From: Coprinellus micaceus
Taxonomy: Eukaryota; Basidiomycota; Agaricomycetes; Agaricales; Psathyrellaceae
Direction of reading: 5' to 3'
DNA: 64,000 nt
Assembly (NCBI GenBank): GCA_951394405.1
Contig: OX596336.1
Location: forward strand, 2,046,001-2,110,000
Made by a program: the position numbers and the translations under genes. Shown here piece by piece: positions 34,471 to 47,174 of the stretch; positions within the stretch are counted from its first letter, which is position 1; each line of letters begins with the position of its first letter. The notes below the pieces were generated by a model. The model saw nothing but the letters and a program-made list of their open reading frames with translations, made no database searches and was not told the DNA's origin.

Positions 34471-36579
34471 TCAGACGGTGATAGAGACAGACTTCGAATC
34501 ATCCTTCTTGTTTGCGGCTTCTTTCATAGCCTTTTCCATCTCACTCTTCCTCTCCTCCAGCTCCTTCATCTGCTTTTCCAACTTCTCCTTCACCGATGCT
34601 GAACTTTCAGGTTTGTTGAAGGTCATGCTCTTGTTATGGCTTGTCCCTGCGCCCATGGTGCCAGTCACGGGTGTGGACACGGACACCATGTCTCCAGTGG
34701 TCGAAAGGCCACGGTGGAAGGTCGAAGGAAGCACGCGCCCAGGCGGATGTTGGAACGTACAATTAGCGCGGGTGCATCCAGCACCAAAGCGACAAGGTTG
34801 GGTATTGCGCTGAGGATGTACGAAGGTACACCCAGGGCGGGTACAGTTCAGACCGAAGCGACAGGGAACGGTGCTCGTGGGTTGAACCCTCGGGGGTGGA
34901 GCCGCTGTCGGGGGTATCGAGTGTTCGGCTAAAGAAAGGGAAGAAGTGGGACTCAGAACTCGAGGGGAGGTCCAAGCAGGGAAAACGTACCATTCGGATT
35001 CCAGACAGCGGGGCTGACGTGTGCCTTCGTGCAATCCTTGTCCTTGCAATTCTTACCATTCTCGCAAGGGTCATTACTGAGTACGACACCACTTTCGCTG
35101 GTTGCAACCGGAGAGGGATGCGAATATCGACAATGGGCATTGGTGCACTTCGTGCCAAACTTGCATAGCGTTGGAGATTGAGGTCGCTCCGGAATCGCGT
35201 AGGCGGTGGGTTTCGAAAGCGGATCTGTTGTCGCGCTTGATGTGGAAGGGGCGGCTGCAATGGGTGGAGCAACGGTAGGTGTCGGTGCAGCGATAGCTAC
35301 TGGCGATTCCGGAGGATTGTGACCACCATTCACAGGTGCGCTCCCCCTTCCTCTCCCAACTCCCCGGCCACCCCGTCCACCACCCCGTCCCCGGCCGTTG
35401 AAACTCTGTCCACCAGGCTGCCCTTGGAAGTTGTTCACATTATTCTGCATCATCGACATGTCGCCGGGCATTCCGTTCGGCATGAAACCAGGGGGTGCTT
35501 GTCCCCCCATCATACCCATAGACGCCGCCATTTGCTGCATTTGCTGCATAAGTGCGAACTGCTGCATCATCAATGCGTCCATGGGGTTGATCATGTTCGC
35601 AGCGGCCATGGCATTGACATCCATACCAGGGTGCATCCCTGGGGGGAAGCCCGGAGGCACCATCATGTTGAGATCTTGGGCAGTGGCAGTGACACTGTCA
35701 ATTCTCCGCTGTATCTCATCCCTCTGCTGTCCACCCTGCTGGCGCCCGCCCACCCTATCCAACAAGCTCCGCGGCCCAGGACCGTCTTTTTGCATCGCTC
35801 GGGGGCCTGTGGGGAGGTCCGAAGTGCGTCGAGATTTGTTGGGGTGGCCGCTCGGAGATGGAGAACGAGCACTGCGTTTCTGCGCAGACGGAGAGGGAAG
35901 CGCTTGGTTAATGGCTTGCTGATAAACGCCGGTCCTTCCTCCAGAATGTCGTCGTGACGAGTCATTTGCAGCGAACGTTGAAGCCTCCTTCGATGGTCCG
36001 GGTCGTGCGGGGGTTTCAGCAGGAGCAGGGGAAGAGGGGACGGGAGGGATTTCGGAGCCTGGGGCACCCTTTCTTGCTTCGTCAAACAACCAGGTGATAA
36101 AGCTTGGATCTGTTGGCAAAGCGTGAGTAGGCGGACAAATCGTGCTGTGCGAGAGCCTGACCAATTTCTGAGGCAATCACTGTTACAGTTACTTGTCAGT
36201 ACAAGACGGAGGTGAAGAAAAAGAAAACGCACAGTCTTCAAGCTCCGTGGTTATTTGGGCTGGAGACAAGGGAAGAGTCAGTGCTGCCATTTTCTCAGAA
36301 AGCACAGCAGACGCACCAGCAGTCTTGTTGTTGATGACCATTATCGTGATATACTCGGCCATGACAGGATCTATAGATATCATTCAGCGTCTGTCCTGGC
36401 CCACTGTCATTGTGACCACGACTTACCAGCATCCTGGCTGTATCCACGATTGCAAAGTTCATCCTGAATGGCTTGCTATTCCCAACAAAAGTTTCAGCCC
36501 TTGGACTATCTGTGAGTCATTCAATACGCACCTGAAAAGCAGTAGCCCTCTCAGTTCCTATCGTTAGACCGAACGGCAT
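34471..36579 (-). CDS. NAB2: Nuclear poly(A)-binding CCCH zinc-finger protein (NAB2/ZC3H14 type)
   Basis: Binds poly(A) tails in the nucleus, controls tail length and aids mRNA export. Exons: 36579-36532, 36475-36427, 36370-36317, 36259-36233, 36179-36162, 36109-34991 and 34928-34471, giving 590 residues. The N-terminal helical (PWI-like) domain is assembled from six exons: MPFGLTIGTERATAFQQAIQ, DPVMAEYITIMVINN, ITTELEDLIASEIDPSFITW. Then come a Ser/Pro region, a Met/Gln-rich stretch (near residue 270), an RGG box (GRGRGGGRGGRGVGRGRG, near 305) and four CX5CX4CX3H fingers (about 381, 414, 460, 483): CKFGTKCTNAHCRYSH, CENGKNCKDKDCTKAH, CRFGLNCTRPGCTFVH and CRFGAGCTRANCTFQH. A charged coiled coil ends the protein. 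The 18-nt exon 5 (LIASEI) is needed to keep frame. Confidence 0.9.
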
Positions 36580-39500
36580 TTTGAGTTGTGGTCGTTAGCT
36601 TTGAAGTTGTAAAGACGACCATGACGGACCGCTAAGGTTGGAGCCGACAATTGATTCAAGCTCCGGTCTAATCTCGGTTTGAATAGTAACGCACGTGATC
36701 GCTCTTGCTGACTCCAATATCCTTAGTCCTACTAAGTTAGTACCTCCTAGTACTATACTCTGTCACATCCCGACTGTCACTAGGGCAGGTCCGACACACT
36801 CTTTGTTCCGCGCTTCGCCTTCTTTGACCTTGGCACTCATCCTCAAGAAACCCAGACCCCTCCTCTTTGGAAAAGATCGGGTAAAATGAGGCCAGCCTTC
36901 AACCCCCATTTACCTTCACAACGCAGGGCCCGAAGAATCTGACAGTTACTGTATGAGCCCCCTGGAAGTGCACACCAGCGATGGCGGTACAACCACTGGG
37001 CTGAAGGCCAAGGCTAAAACAACGGGGCGTTGCTCAAACAGGCGTTTCACTTTGGTTTCAATATTCGATGATCCTCTGCTCCTGATCCTGACGATGTCGG
37101 TACCTTCTAGTTTTCACCGCCCTTTCAGAGGCGCATACATAGCGGCTTGCGTCATTACCGCCAGGACATCGCATCTTCGACAACGGTAGCGTCGACTATC
37201 TTGGAGGCCCACGGCTTTTTAGTGTACCACTGACACCTTCGGGAGGAGTACCCTTCTCTATCCTGGGCGCGAGCCCCTGTCGGCATTTGGCTCAGTTCGT
37301 TCCCGAGTCAAATAGTGAAGCGCGGTCTGCGGGCGTCCTTTCTGGGTATCGTGGACTGTACATCGGACGTTGGATGGGGTTGATTTCCATGACATTATAG
37401 GACGCTCACCTACTTTGGCCATCTGGGTCGACAAGTCTCCCAAGGCAACTTCTATAAGATCGTTGTTGAGTTCCATCCTCAAACCGTTCTCGTTGGCAGC
37501 TCATGGTCTACGTATATCCTTTCCGTTTCATCTTGAAACCCCCTAGTATTCCCGTCGTTCGGTCCGTCTCCCCTAGCTAGCCACGGGAAAGGCGACACGG
37601 GCGCTTAGACAAGGACCAAGGAACGGGGCGCCTATAGCGGATCGCGAAGCATCTCGACGATCACGTTCCTACTTGGCGTTCAAATTTGTCTAGTGCGAAC
37701 CTTCTTTGAAGTCGAAAAATGTGGCTCGGGAGATGGGTCACTTTGGCTATACATGTCTGACCCTCATCCGCTACTTCTGTGGAGAGAAGATCCTTGTTCT
37801 TGATACCTGCCTAGCTTAGCCGTTTCTGGCAGCTACACCCAGCCGGGGACAAGACGATGCTCTTCAGAATTGCCATATTGTTAGCTAGGCCTGTATTGCC
37901 CCTGAAGGATGTGGAGCTCGCGACTCACAAAATCGATGAAAACACGCCATGTATGTCTTTCCCTGTTTACTCCCCCGTCTCGAAGAACTTAATCACCATG
38001 ATTTTACAGCACTGTAGCTATTACGCCTCCAACAGTCCCGAGTCGCCCACATCAAGCAATAGGCCGGAACAGGAGCAGAAGCACGGGCGTTGATATATCG
38101 GACCAAAAGATCCGGGATGCTCAGGTCGTACATCATGCATGATTGAGACCCCATCTGACCATCTTCGATACGGATTACAATCCTATCTGCATCTCAATGA
38201 CCTGGAATCCTTTGACAAAACCTTAGGGTGGCGCAAGGGTGGCGCAGGAAGGATAGGTCACTTTGACCCCGGCACCGCCCGAGTAAGCGCCCGTCATGAG
38301 CGCTTAAATATGGCCAACCTTAGTACCGTACATGACGAGCCACTACAGCCTTATCGGTACCGATTCTCCGAGTGCAGAGAGAATAGCGCTCATACCATCT
38401 AAACCTGGGGTGGCGTACTGCAGGTGGGATCGAAATACACCGAACAGGCTTCGATAGTCAATCAGGTTGGGGAATCGTATCCCAAGTCCAGATCACGGGC
38501 TATCGATCGCGTACTCCTGAGGCCAAGGAAGGATCGTATTAAAGCTGTCGTTATAGAGCAAAGGGGATCGACAGGAGTCGGGAGGCCAACCAGTTCCGGC
38601 TGGAGGAGTCGAGGGTTAGCCTCATATAACTCTGTTCGACAATGATGCCGAAACCACGAGTGCGATGAGCGAAATGTGCTATCGATGTCAATGCACCGAG
38701 GTTTGGGAGCTGTTCACTTTAATCCCGATGCTGAGCGGCCAGTGAACACAAATTGGGGGTATGTAGTCGCATCGATTCCCGAGTTCAATTGCTAGCTGAG
38801 CCTCCTCTCAATTGTCAATGGGAAGGTGCCCAGCGACCAGTCCGTGTGCATACATCCGGGCAGATCACGTTCGCTGTACCCCAACGACAGCATCAATGGA
38901 ACCAGAGCTCACTATGACCATTGAATACAGCCTTTACGTCTACTATTGGAGAGAACGAAGGTTGACGTGAGGGGTGCGCTTCTAAGGAGATGCGCACTTG
39001 CAGGCGCCTCGTAATTGACTTCAATTGATTTCCCTTGGGAGACTGTAACCCCCACATCAAGTTCCCGAGTTGCGTATCGTGACGTGGATCCGTGAATATG
39101 CTTACATGTCACATTGAATTCTGTCTTGAAGGTCAGCGAGCTCTGACACGATGGTTGCCTTGCTGGGGCTATTCACGCTCGATACTCGACAACGCCTGTC
39201 TAGCCAAGTGCAAGTAGATTAGATACTTCATACCCTTGTATCATGAATCTGCATACTTGTAAGTACTAATGCCCCAGGGAGACTGCTTTCACCGACATGC
39301 GACCCGGTGTAGCCGAAGAGAAGGGCTTGGAGCCGCCAGCGCCCATCGCGGCTTGATCTGGACTCGGGACTGTTCAATCTTATCAGCGCGACATTCATCC
39401 TCAACCCACAGCGCATAGCCGCTGCCACTTTCACCTCTATTCGTCACTGTGGACCGCGTTTGTCGTTGAGATAGCGTGGCGCGTTCGACTCGGAACCCCC

Positions 39501-42500
39501 GCCACTCAACTGTCGCATTCAGAACGCAGGTAGGTCCAGGTTCGTGAGAAGCCTATTGCATCTTTTTACAGCACTACAGTCATCTATCAATAAACGTGAC
39601 ACCATCACAGAACATGACAGGGGCGCGAAATCATATCCCCCTCACCCAATTCCTCATGAAATTCGATAAAACCTTCTGCATATTATGGGCATATATCCTG
39701 TCTACACAGAGTAATACCCGTTTGAAGTGTTTCTGTGCGAAAAGAGGGTAAAACTGGTCATCCCCGCCGAGCTTTCCGAAATTTGGGTGGTTTTCGAAAT
39801 TTCCAAGGCTCCTACTTCACTGTGAATCGTATGTACAGCACCAAAAATCGAACAGGTTGACCTTCTCTACGCTTCAGCTTATTCCCCTATCAAATTGGGA
39901 CCCAAAATGCTTTGAGATCATCGAGAAACTGAACCTTTTGCACAGGCTGTGTAGGTCTGAAACCCTTATATTGGGCTTCTTCTGACGAAAATGAGCCTGG
40001 GGGGACATGATATGGCTGAGGAGATGCACCCAAGACATTTTCAGGTAATCTTAAACCCTTCAGTAACAAGAACTATTCAAGGCCGAGTCTACAGAGTCCT
40101 GAAAAATCCCAACAACTTCTATCCGTGGCTGTAATACTGCGTATTTTCATTGCATAGGCGGGTACTGGCACAATACAGGGTAGATACAGCTCATATAGCT
40201 TATAGTATTGTTTCTCTGACCTCTTTACACCATTCCAAGCTGATATTGAGGCAACGTCCCATCCTGTTGGTCGGTGTTGGGTGAATGTAGAGAGGCTGTC
40301 ACGTTGAGTGATCCAGGCCAGAAATGCTCCCACGCCAGTGGAAGCGCAATTGTAAACCCAGCTTTGTAGTAAAACAAATAGAAATTTACTATCGTATAGA
40401 AGAAGGACAGCCCAGCACATACATATGTGAAGAAATCTCGCCAAACGGTCCAGTGGTTGTAGAGAAAAATGGAGCACATCATTTGGGTGTCACGTTTATT
40501 GGTAGATGACTGTAGAGGCCACTCAGATTTTTCGACCTTTCAACCGCCGCTCACTACCCCTTTCCGCAAACACAAATATCCAGTCATTTCCTGATATGTG
40601 TCAGGGAGGTTTTCATCCACACCGGAAACGGACGTAAAGTCTGATTAGAAAGGGCCAAGCTTCCCTAAGTAGTAGTGAACCTGTTATCGTATTCCTTTAC
40701 TCCGGGGGTTCCTCCGATTTGAGACCTCATACTGAGAGACAGGTGTACCGTCAGTCAGCTGAGGTGGTCGGCAACTTCCAAGGAAGCGAGGGACCACGCC
40801 GCGAAGCCCTTCGCATGGGGTGCTCCACCATCAAAGGAGTCCGAGGTCTAATCAGTACGAGCGCACAGGGCATCATTTATGGAGAATAGTGCCTGTGTAC
40901 CTGGGCGGTACTCGGCGCATTGCGAGGTTTTAATTGAATTGTTCTCAGTTCGTCGGTCACAGCCCTTCGAAGAACTTCCAGAAAGCATCCTAATCTAGTA
41001 GCCAACGTTATGATCACAGGCGAACAGGTACAGCCTCTGGGCGCTAAATGGCTGCTAAGCGCGCACTAGCGCTTAAAGAATAGGGGCAGTCAGTTGCACA
41101 AATCCTGTGCTTCGGACGACGCATGATTCACGATCACCTGCAGTGTGCTCACGCTAAACCACCAATACTTACATATAATTCCCGAGCTCAGTTCGCAGGG
41201 CACCTGCAACGGTCTCCTGCGACAGGCCTTGGGTGAGAGTGCGCAGGCGAGCAGGAGAGGCGAGGCCCCGCAGAACAGGTCGACTCAGCATCGGAGGCGA
41301 CAGGTGAGTCAGGCCTATTCAAGAATGGGTGATAATTCTGAGGTGTCACGGCATGCATAAGTATCAGAAAGCGAATGGACGCACATGGCATCACTGACCT
41401 TCGAAACCCGCCCAAGGACCGACTTCGCATATCAAGCTGAATTGCTGGATGGTTGCTTGGTCGGCTATACTTCAGTAGAGTATTGATTGATATATGAGTC
41501 TCGAGACGTTGCACTACCTGGCTCGGTGAAAGGTTCTATAGAGGCGCCTGCTCGGCGGCCAGTGACATTAAGCTCTCGCTGGTCACTTTGAGCCTCGGAT
41601 AAATAAGTTCGCTTTACTGTCATGTTCGGAGGTGAAGGGGGTTACAAGCAGGGAGCTGAAGACACGTACTCGGCTGTACGTATGTACACAACCGGGATGA
41701 CTCTCCCCGAGCCAAGGATGCACGTAGGGAGCGGACGGCTTCGCGAGGTTGGAAGAATCTGATGATTCGTGTCTGCACTTCGTCTGTTCGTCCTAGTGCC
41801 TTCTTACCTCACCTCAGGATTGGCATCGCGTGCACCGCACGCTGTAAGTAGCTCCGGAGGTGGGATTCAACACACTTCGAACAGCCTGAAGTAAAATATC
41901 ATGACATCCGGGGTCCGGGAGGCCGGAGAGGCTTGTTGGGGGTGGGTGGGGGGCGTGATCTTGAAGGGACATCCTGGCGTATCGATACGCGTGCCCACAG
42001 GTCCACCTACTCCAGTGAGCGCCAAGGCGGCATTCGACGCGCTTGACGCTCTCGTTGATAGGCCAAGCCGCGCATATACCTCTCTTTCCTCCAGCATTCT
42101 CGGCGCATGACGAAGGCAGCTTCACGAGACATTTCGAAGGGAGTCGAAGGGGAAGTAATTCTGAGCCAAGCGCCACGGTGAGGTAAGAGTTCTATGACCG
42201 CTGACCAGACCATAGTATAGAAAGACTAAACTCCGTTCCGCGAAGGTAACGAATAGAACCCAGCTATATAATTCAGTGAACTCCGGTCTTGAGCAGATGG
42301 CTGGTGTAGGGATCGCGAACCCTGCCAGTAAAGTCTTACGATGAGATTTCATCACGTTCGTTGAAACAGAGGCTCTCGCCCAAAGGAAATTGGTAAAACC
42401 TTCGCCCGCTTCGGCCTTGGATAGGGCATATCTTTCAAGTCTTCATGGAAGAAACCTTTCAAAGCCGGGAGTACCCCTCTCGTGCGCTTGGAGCATCGCC

Positions 42501-44523
42501 AGATAACAGGAGCAGAAGCGTCCCGTCCACTATAAGGCGTTTAGCGGTGGCAAGGTGGCACACCCAGTCGCAGCTAGCGATTGCGGCGGCGCCACCTCGC
42601 CTATACCTCACCTCCCGTAGAGTCACTTCGGAGAGTTCGTTACTCGTTTCACCCAGAAAAAGATAGCCATACACTTGGAATGTTGAGTGTCGTTCCGGTA
42701 GCAGCGCGTGTTCCTTTGGGTGCGTTCCCTGCTCGCGGGAGAAAGCAGGAGGAAGCGCGGTGCCGTCCGGCGATACGCCTCGAGTTCCTCGCGTGTGCCT
42801 CGATCGAAGTGTCTTGCACTAGCTTGCGCTCTGCAATGGAGAAGACCTCCTTGGGTTGGCTTGGGCTCCTTTCGAGTGGTGTTCAAGACTCTTCAAGAAC
42901 TTGGTGATGGCGCTGGCGATTGATGCACGGTCGCGTGTTCACCACGAGGTACCGGTGGGAAGAAGTACTCGGGTGCGCTAGCCCTTCCTCTCCTGGATTG
43001 CCCTCTTTCCAGAGGGGATGTCTGCCAAGTCACGGTGAGGGCGGTGAAGTAAAGGATAAGTAACGGGCATTTCTTCAAGAGGCAATTGACTGGCGGTTGC
43101 GTATATACTCGCTTGATTGCGTGGTGGCTGCCGGAGTTGCGAAAGAATGTTGCAGCTGGGAATAGACTTTGCTCTTCGGAAACTTCTCATCAGAACGGCA
43201 AAATGGGCTCGGAGAACACGATGATGTAAAATGGCGACTTAGACATACGATGATCATATGGTGGCTGAGAGCCTCCCAGTTGCGTTTGGGTTGGATTTCG
43301 GGTGCGTTGAGGTGAAGTCGTTTCACCTAATACGCCAGGTTTTTGGGAGGAGCTATCGTCGTGCACGGACTCTAGGACGTTTTGAAGGACCCCGTGGCGC
43401 AGTATCTCAAGGGGCTTCACCTTGCACCCGACTTCACCGACAGCGCTCGAATTCCATCCCGGATTGAGTCCCCTGCTGTTCCCCATCCGAGGGATGTGTG
43501 TATGTCGATTACGATAACGCGCATATCATATCGCTCCCGCGCGTGGCCCGTACACCGCAGTCTGGGGTAGTCCTCCCTCGGAAGCTGGGCGCTCGGATGT
43601 CCGAGTCCAGCTGATCTATTGAAACACGCGCTGAACACGAGTTGACGACAAGAAGGTACGTACAGACCTGTACCCACCTACCATACTGAGTTTATTTTTC
43701 CCGGTGTCCTCAGGTAGACATACTGGTCTTTGAAGTAGCCACTCGCTAGTGCTTCTGTCAAGTCCGAGAAAGATGGTCCACTACTGGCTCGAAAGCTCTC
43801 CGAGTCATGGAACTCCCACCCACGCGACTTGAGTGGGGTCGACCTACGGTCACCCACCCAGCGGCGCTCCGTCAACGAAATGAGTCTGGGTAGCAACGTG
43901 TTGAATCATGAATGGACTGACACGAGGCGAAGTTCGACGTTCTCGAATCTCGTCACGGATGAAAAGTGATATTTGATGTCAGGAGATAGGTTGACCTTCG
44001 GATTCGGGGGACTGACCCGAGAGGCCAACAGAACGTTTAGGTTCAGCCTTCCTGGTGGGGAAGGGACAGGGTAGGCTGACTTCTTCCATGCCCCGAGCCA
44101 GTGATGCGCATGCCCTCATCTTGAGGAGAGCTCTCAGGATACATATCGCACGATTTTGTATGGTGATGGTACACTTGGTTCCTGTGGTGTAATATTGGCG
44201 AGTATACTATAGCTACTACTAGTACATGGGGGTGTTGTCTGATATAATGCAATGGATGTGAAGCAAGAGGTTTTGCTATGTGAGAAGATGTCAGTGTCGT
44301 CGCAATGATGTCTAGTTGCATAAGGATATGGTAAAAAATACAACGAAGTCCAATGTTCGTGGAAGTTGCTGCATGGCGCCCGCTGGATATATTGATGCAC
44401 GGGTATCGATAGCGCTGCCGCTGGAGAAGATGCAAATGAGCAGGGAGCCCAGAAATCGTGAAAGGAGCGACGAGGGTCCAGAATGTCCAAAACCAGAGAA
44501 CGAGAGCCCCACAAAGCCGAATG
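36580..44523. other. Gene desert of about 7.9 kb
   Basis: No gene can be supported on either strand. Open frames reach ~134 codons, many start at non-ATG codons, and none shows a domain or fungal splice pattern. No long terminal repeat, transposase or reverse-transcriptase motif was found by eye. 39560-40680 is clearly AT-richer than its surroundings and carries a hydrophobic minus-strand frame (see findings). Short motifs resembling GGGCGCTTA recur. Old, decayed repeats are the most likely content. Confidence 0.45.
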
Positions 44524-45611
44524 CTAAAACTTCGACGGCACTGCAAACGCGAACATTTGCCCCTTGAGTGGATGCACTTGGGGCGCCTCGTCGACGAAGG
44601 TGAAAAATGGCGAGGAATCAACGCCGTGTATCCGCGCCGTGTTGTTCTCGAGGCTGATCGGGGTCTGCGGAGACGCTGGAGTGGCAGGCGACGTCGTATT
44701 TGAATGACTGGGGGAAGGAGTGTTGGCGTTGGATGCTGACGACGATGATCGGTGGGGGGTATAACTCTGCTGGGGTGGGGGAGGTGGATTTGGGTGGGAC
44801 GCCGAGGAAGGTCTCCGATGCTGGCCGAAGTTGGGGATGGCGGTGGTGGTAACGGAGGGTTCGGGGACAGGGGTGGCTGTTGTGGATGCAGCGGCGCGTG
44901 CAGCGCGTTTTGAGACGATGACGAGGGGGTAATTTGGATAGGAGGTACGGTCCTGGGAGAAGTCCTTCGTCACAAGCTTCTCGAAATTCGAAAGGATAGG
45001 GTTGTCAACGGTGAGCTCCCAGTCCAGATAGTTGCACATTTCCCGCTCCATCTGGTTTATCTCCCGCAACGAAAACATTCCCTGGGCAACGATCCCCCAG
45101 GACTTGTTCGAGTAGGTGTCGTCGCATATCACCTTGGAGGCAATCATGAAAGCAGAAATGAACAACCGATGCCCAGAGGAGCCCCGTGCAGTAGGAAATC
45201 GAGCCTTCAGACGCTGGAGCAGTATGAGAGCGGCAAAGGTCACCGATGGATGCAATTTCGTCCGGTGTAGAGCGTAGGCGATGAAGTGGGGGAGTTTGGC
45301 CTGGGAGTGGGTGGCCGCGGGGGGATACTCTGGACAGGCGAACAGATGGGTTATGAACCGTGCACACATGCGAGCTATGATTTCGTGGCCGTAGAAAGGA
45401 TCTTGCTTCGTCGCGGGCGCTTGTTGGGATTGAGACTTGCCAAAAGTGAGCTTTCAAGGCAGAAACAAGCGCCCAAGCTGGGACTTACCCCGGGAACCTG
45501 GTGGGCGGACCGGCGAGGAGCAGCAGGGACGTGAGAGACATGAGCACTCATGTTGTGCTTCTTCTCGATGGTTTGGGTGGTGGAGGAGGAGATGGTGTGC
45601 GCGGCCTGCAT
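44524..45611 (-). CDS. Pho85-type cyclin (Pcl family)
   Basis: Regulatory subunit of a Pho85-like cyclin-dependent kinase, acting in G1 progression, morphogenesis or nutrient response. Exons: 45611-45489 and 45435-44524, giving 344 residues. The cyclin box contains KLPHFIAYALHRTKLHPSVT, ALILLQRLKARFPTARGSSG, HRLFISAFMIASKVICDDTY and the hallmark NKSWGIVAQGMFSLREINQM followed by EREMCNYLDWELTV. The C-terminal third is Ser/Pro/Thr/Asn-rich, likely disordered and phosphorylated. An in-frame ATG at 45551 (MSAHVSHVPAAPRR) is a possible alternative start. It is isolated between two gene-poor stretches; minus-strand TATATATAA near 45880-45890 is a candidate promoter element. Confidence 0.88.
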
Positions 45612-47148
45612 TTTGGAAGGGAGGAGTATCCAGGGGGTGTCAGCGAGCAGTCATCACACCGTCTGTAGTATAAGAACACGGCGAATTGAAGACGTGATGG
45701 GATGCCCCCCATTGGGCGGCGATCTCAGATTCGAGAAAAAAAGTTTTTGTTCAATTCAATTAAGACCGAGGGAAAGGGGGGGCATTCTCCGCCTCGTGCT
45801 GGAGGCCACTCACCTCTGCTGTGTTCGAGTTCAAGACCAGGGATGGGGGGGATGAGAGGGTCCACCAGGCGCGATATTATATATACAATTCGACCGCGCC
45901 ACTTTCCCAATGCCCAGTTGGTCGCGGTGCGCGCTTTGCCTCGTCGAGCCACCCATCAATGGCCAATGGTATTGGTCGCACCACAGAGTGTCTTGACACT
46001 GAACTACATTCAACATTGCCTCATGTTTTCTCGTCAAATGGAACGTCACCCTATTCATGTTCAAGCCCTTTTGCCGCGACCTAGCCTGCACCGCAATCTC
46101 GCTGCAGATCACCCGGAATGTGGACGGTGGCTTCGGAGCTCCACTCACAGAATGCGCAGAGGTCTGTGGCCGACATCGAGAACCGCCACAGCGATGTGCC
46201 ACTTCGTCTCCAGTGCGCCTCGCACAAAGCCCTCAACGCCCTTTAGCGCACCACTCACATGACCTCGCTGTGTTGGTACCTTGCCTCCCTAGATTCGGAT
46301 CCCCTGGCACTGTCTGTCGGCGCAAATTGTGAATCGGCGAAATACCACCCATCCGTGCAAAGCTTTGCTTGGTCTCTGACCAGGTGATATCCTGCGAATG
46401 TAGCAGCTTCCTTCGATTCTTCGCACTACTCTCGACTTCGTTACTCTTCTTCTGGACATATATGGACGGACCTGGTTATCAACCAGCAATGAACTTCAAC
46501 ATTTGGAAGGGGTGGATGCATTCCATTGATCACCTGGCTCCCCCGTTCTTGCTCCCACCTGATCCCATTGGAAACCGCAAGGGCTTCACAATGAAGCTTC
46601 TCGTCTGTGCCTTGGTGAACCCTGCCCTCGCACTCCCGCGAAGGTCATAACAACGCCTCCCATTCGTTGCTTTGCTCTTGGTGTTCCTTCATTCTCTCGG
46701 CCATTCTTGTCCTTCCTCTCAACGACAACTTCGAGAACGGGAATGGATAATGCAGCTATGATCCGTTATCCCCTATCTGTGGACGACGAATGCTCTCAGG
46801 CTCCGTGTCTCGATTCAACGGAGAACCAGCGCCTCTCAACACGCCGCACGGGTTGCATCCACTCTTGGTAACTCCGATGCCAGGCTACGTGTAACGTGGT
46901 CTCCTCGGACTCGCTGGGCATCGATGAACGCGTCGAGCCCACCATCGTCCCTAGCAGGTTCGTGTCCACTTCATTCCTTCATTTCGCCACGAGATAGTCA
47001 CCCCACTCTCCATGCACCGATCCTCGTACCAACTTTACCTCTGCGTTCTGCCCCGTTAACCCTTTGAAGAATGAGCGATGATCATCCCATCCCATCCCGC
47101 GAGCTCCACCTCACTCTCCACAGCTGCATGTCAATGCTTCTTCGACTA

Positions 47149-47174
47149 GAATCGCACCCCGGAATCGCACCCCG
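47149..47174. repeat. 13-bp tandem duplication
   Basis: GAATCGCACCCCG occurs twice in direct succession. Recent slippage or part of an unrecognised element. Confidence 0.8.

Noticed and set aside
45702..46262. 186-codon plus-strand frame upstream of the cyclin gene
   Set aside because: Has an ATG but overlaps the likely cyclin promoter, and its composition (Arg/Pro/His-rich) looks like random GC-rich frame.
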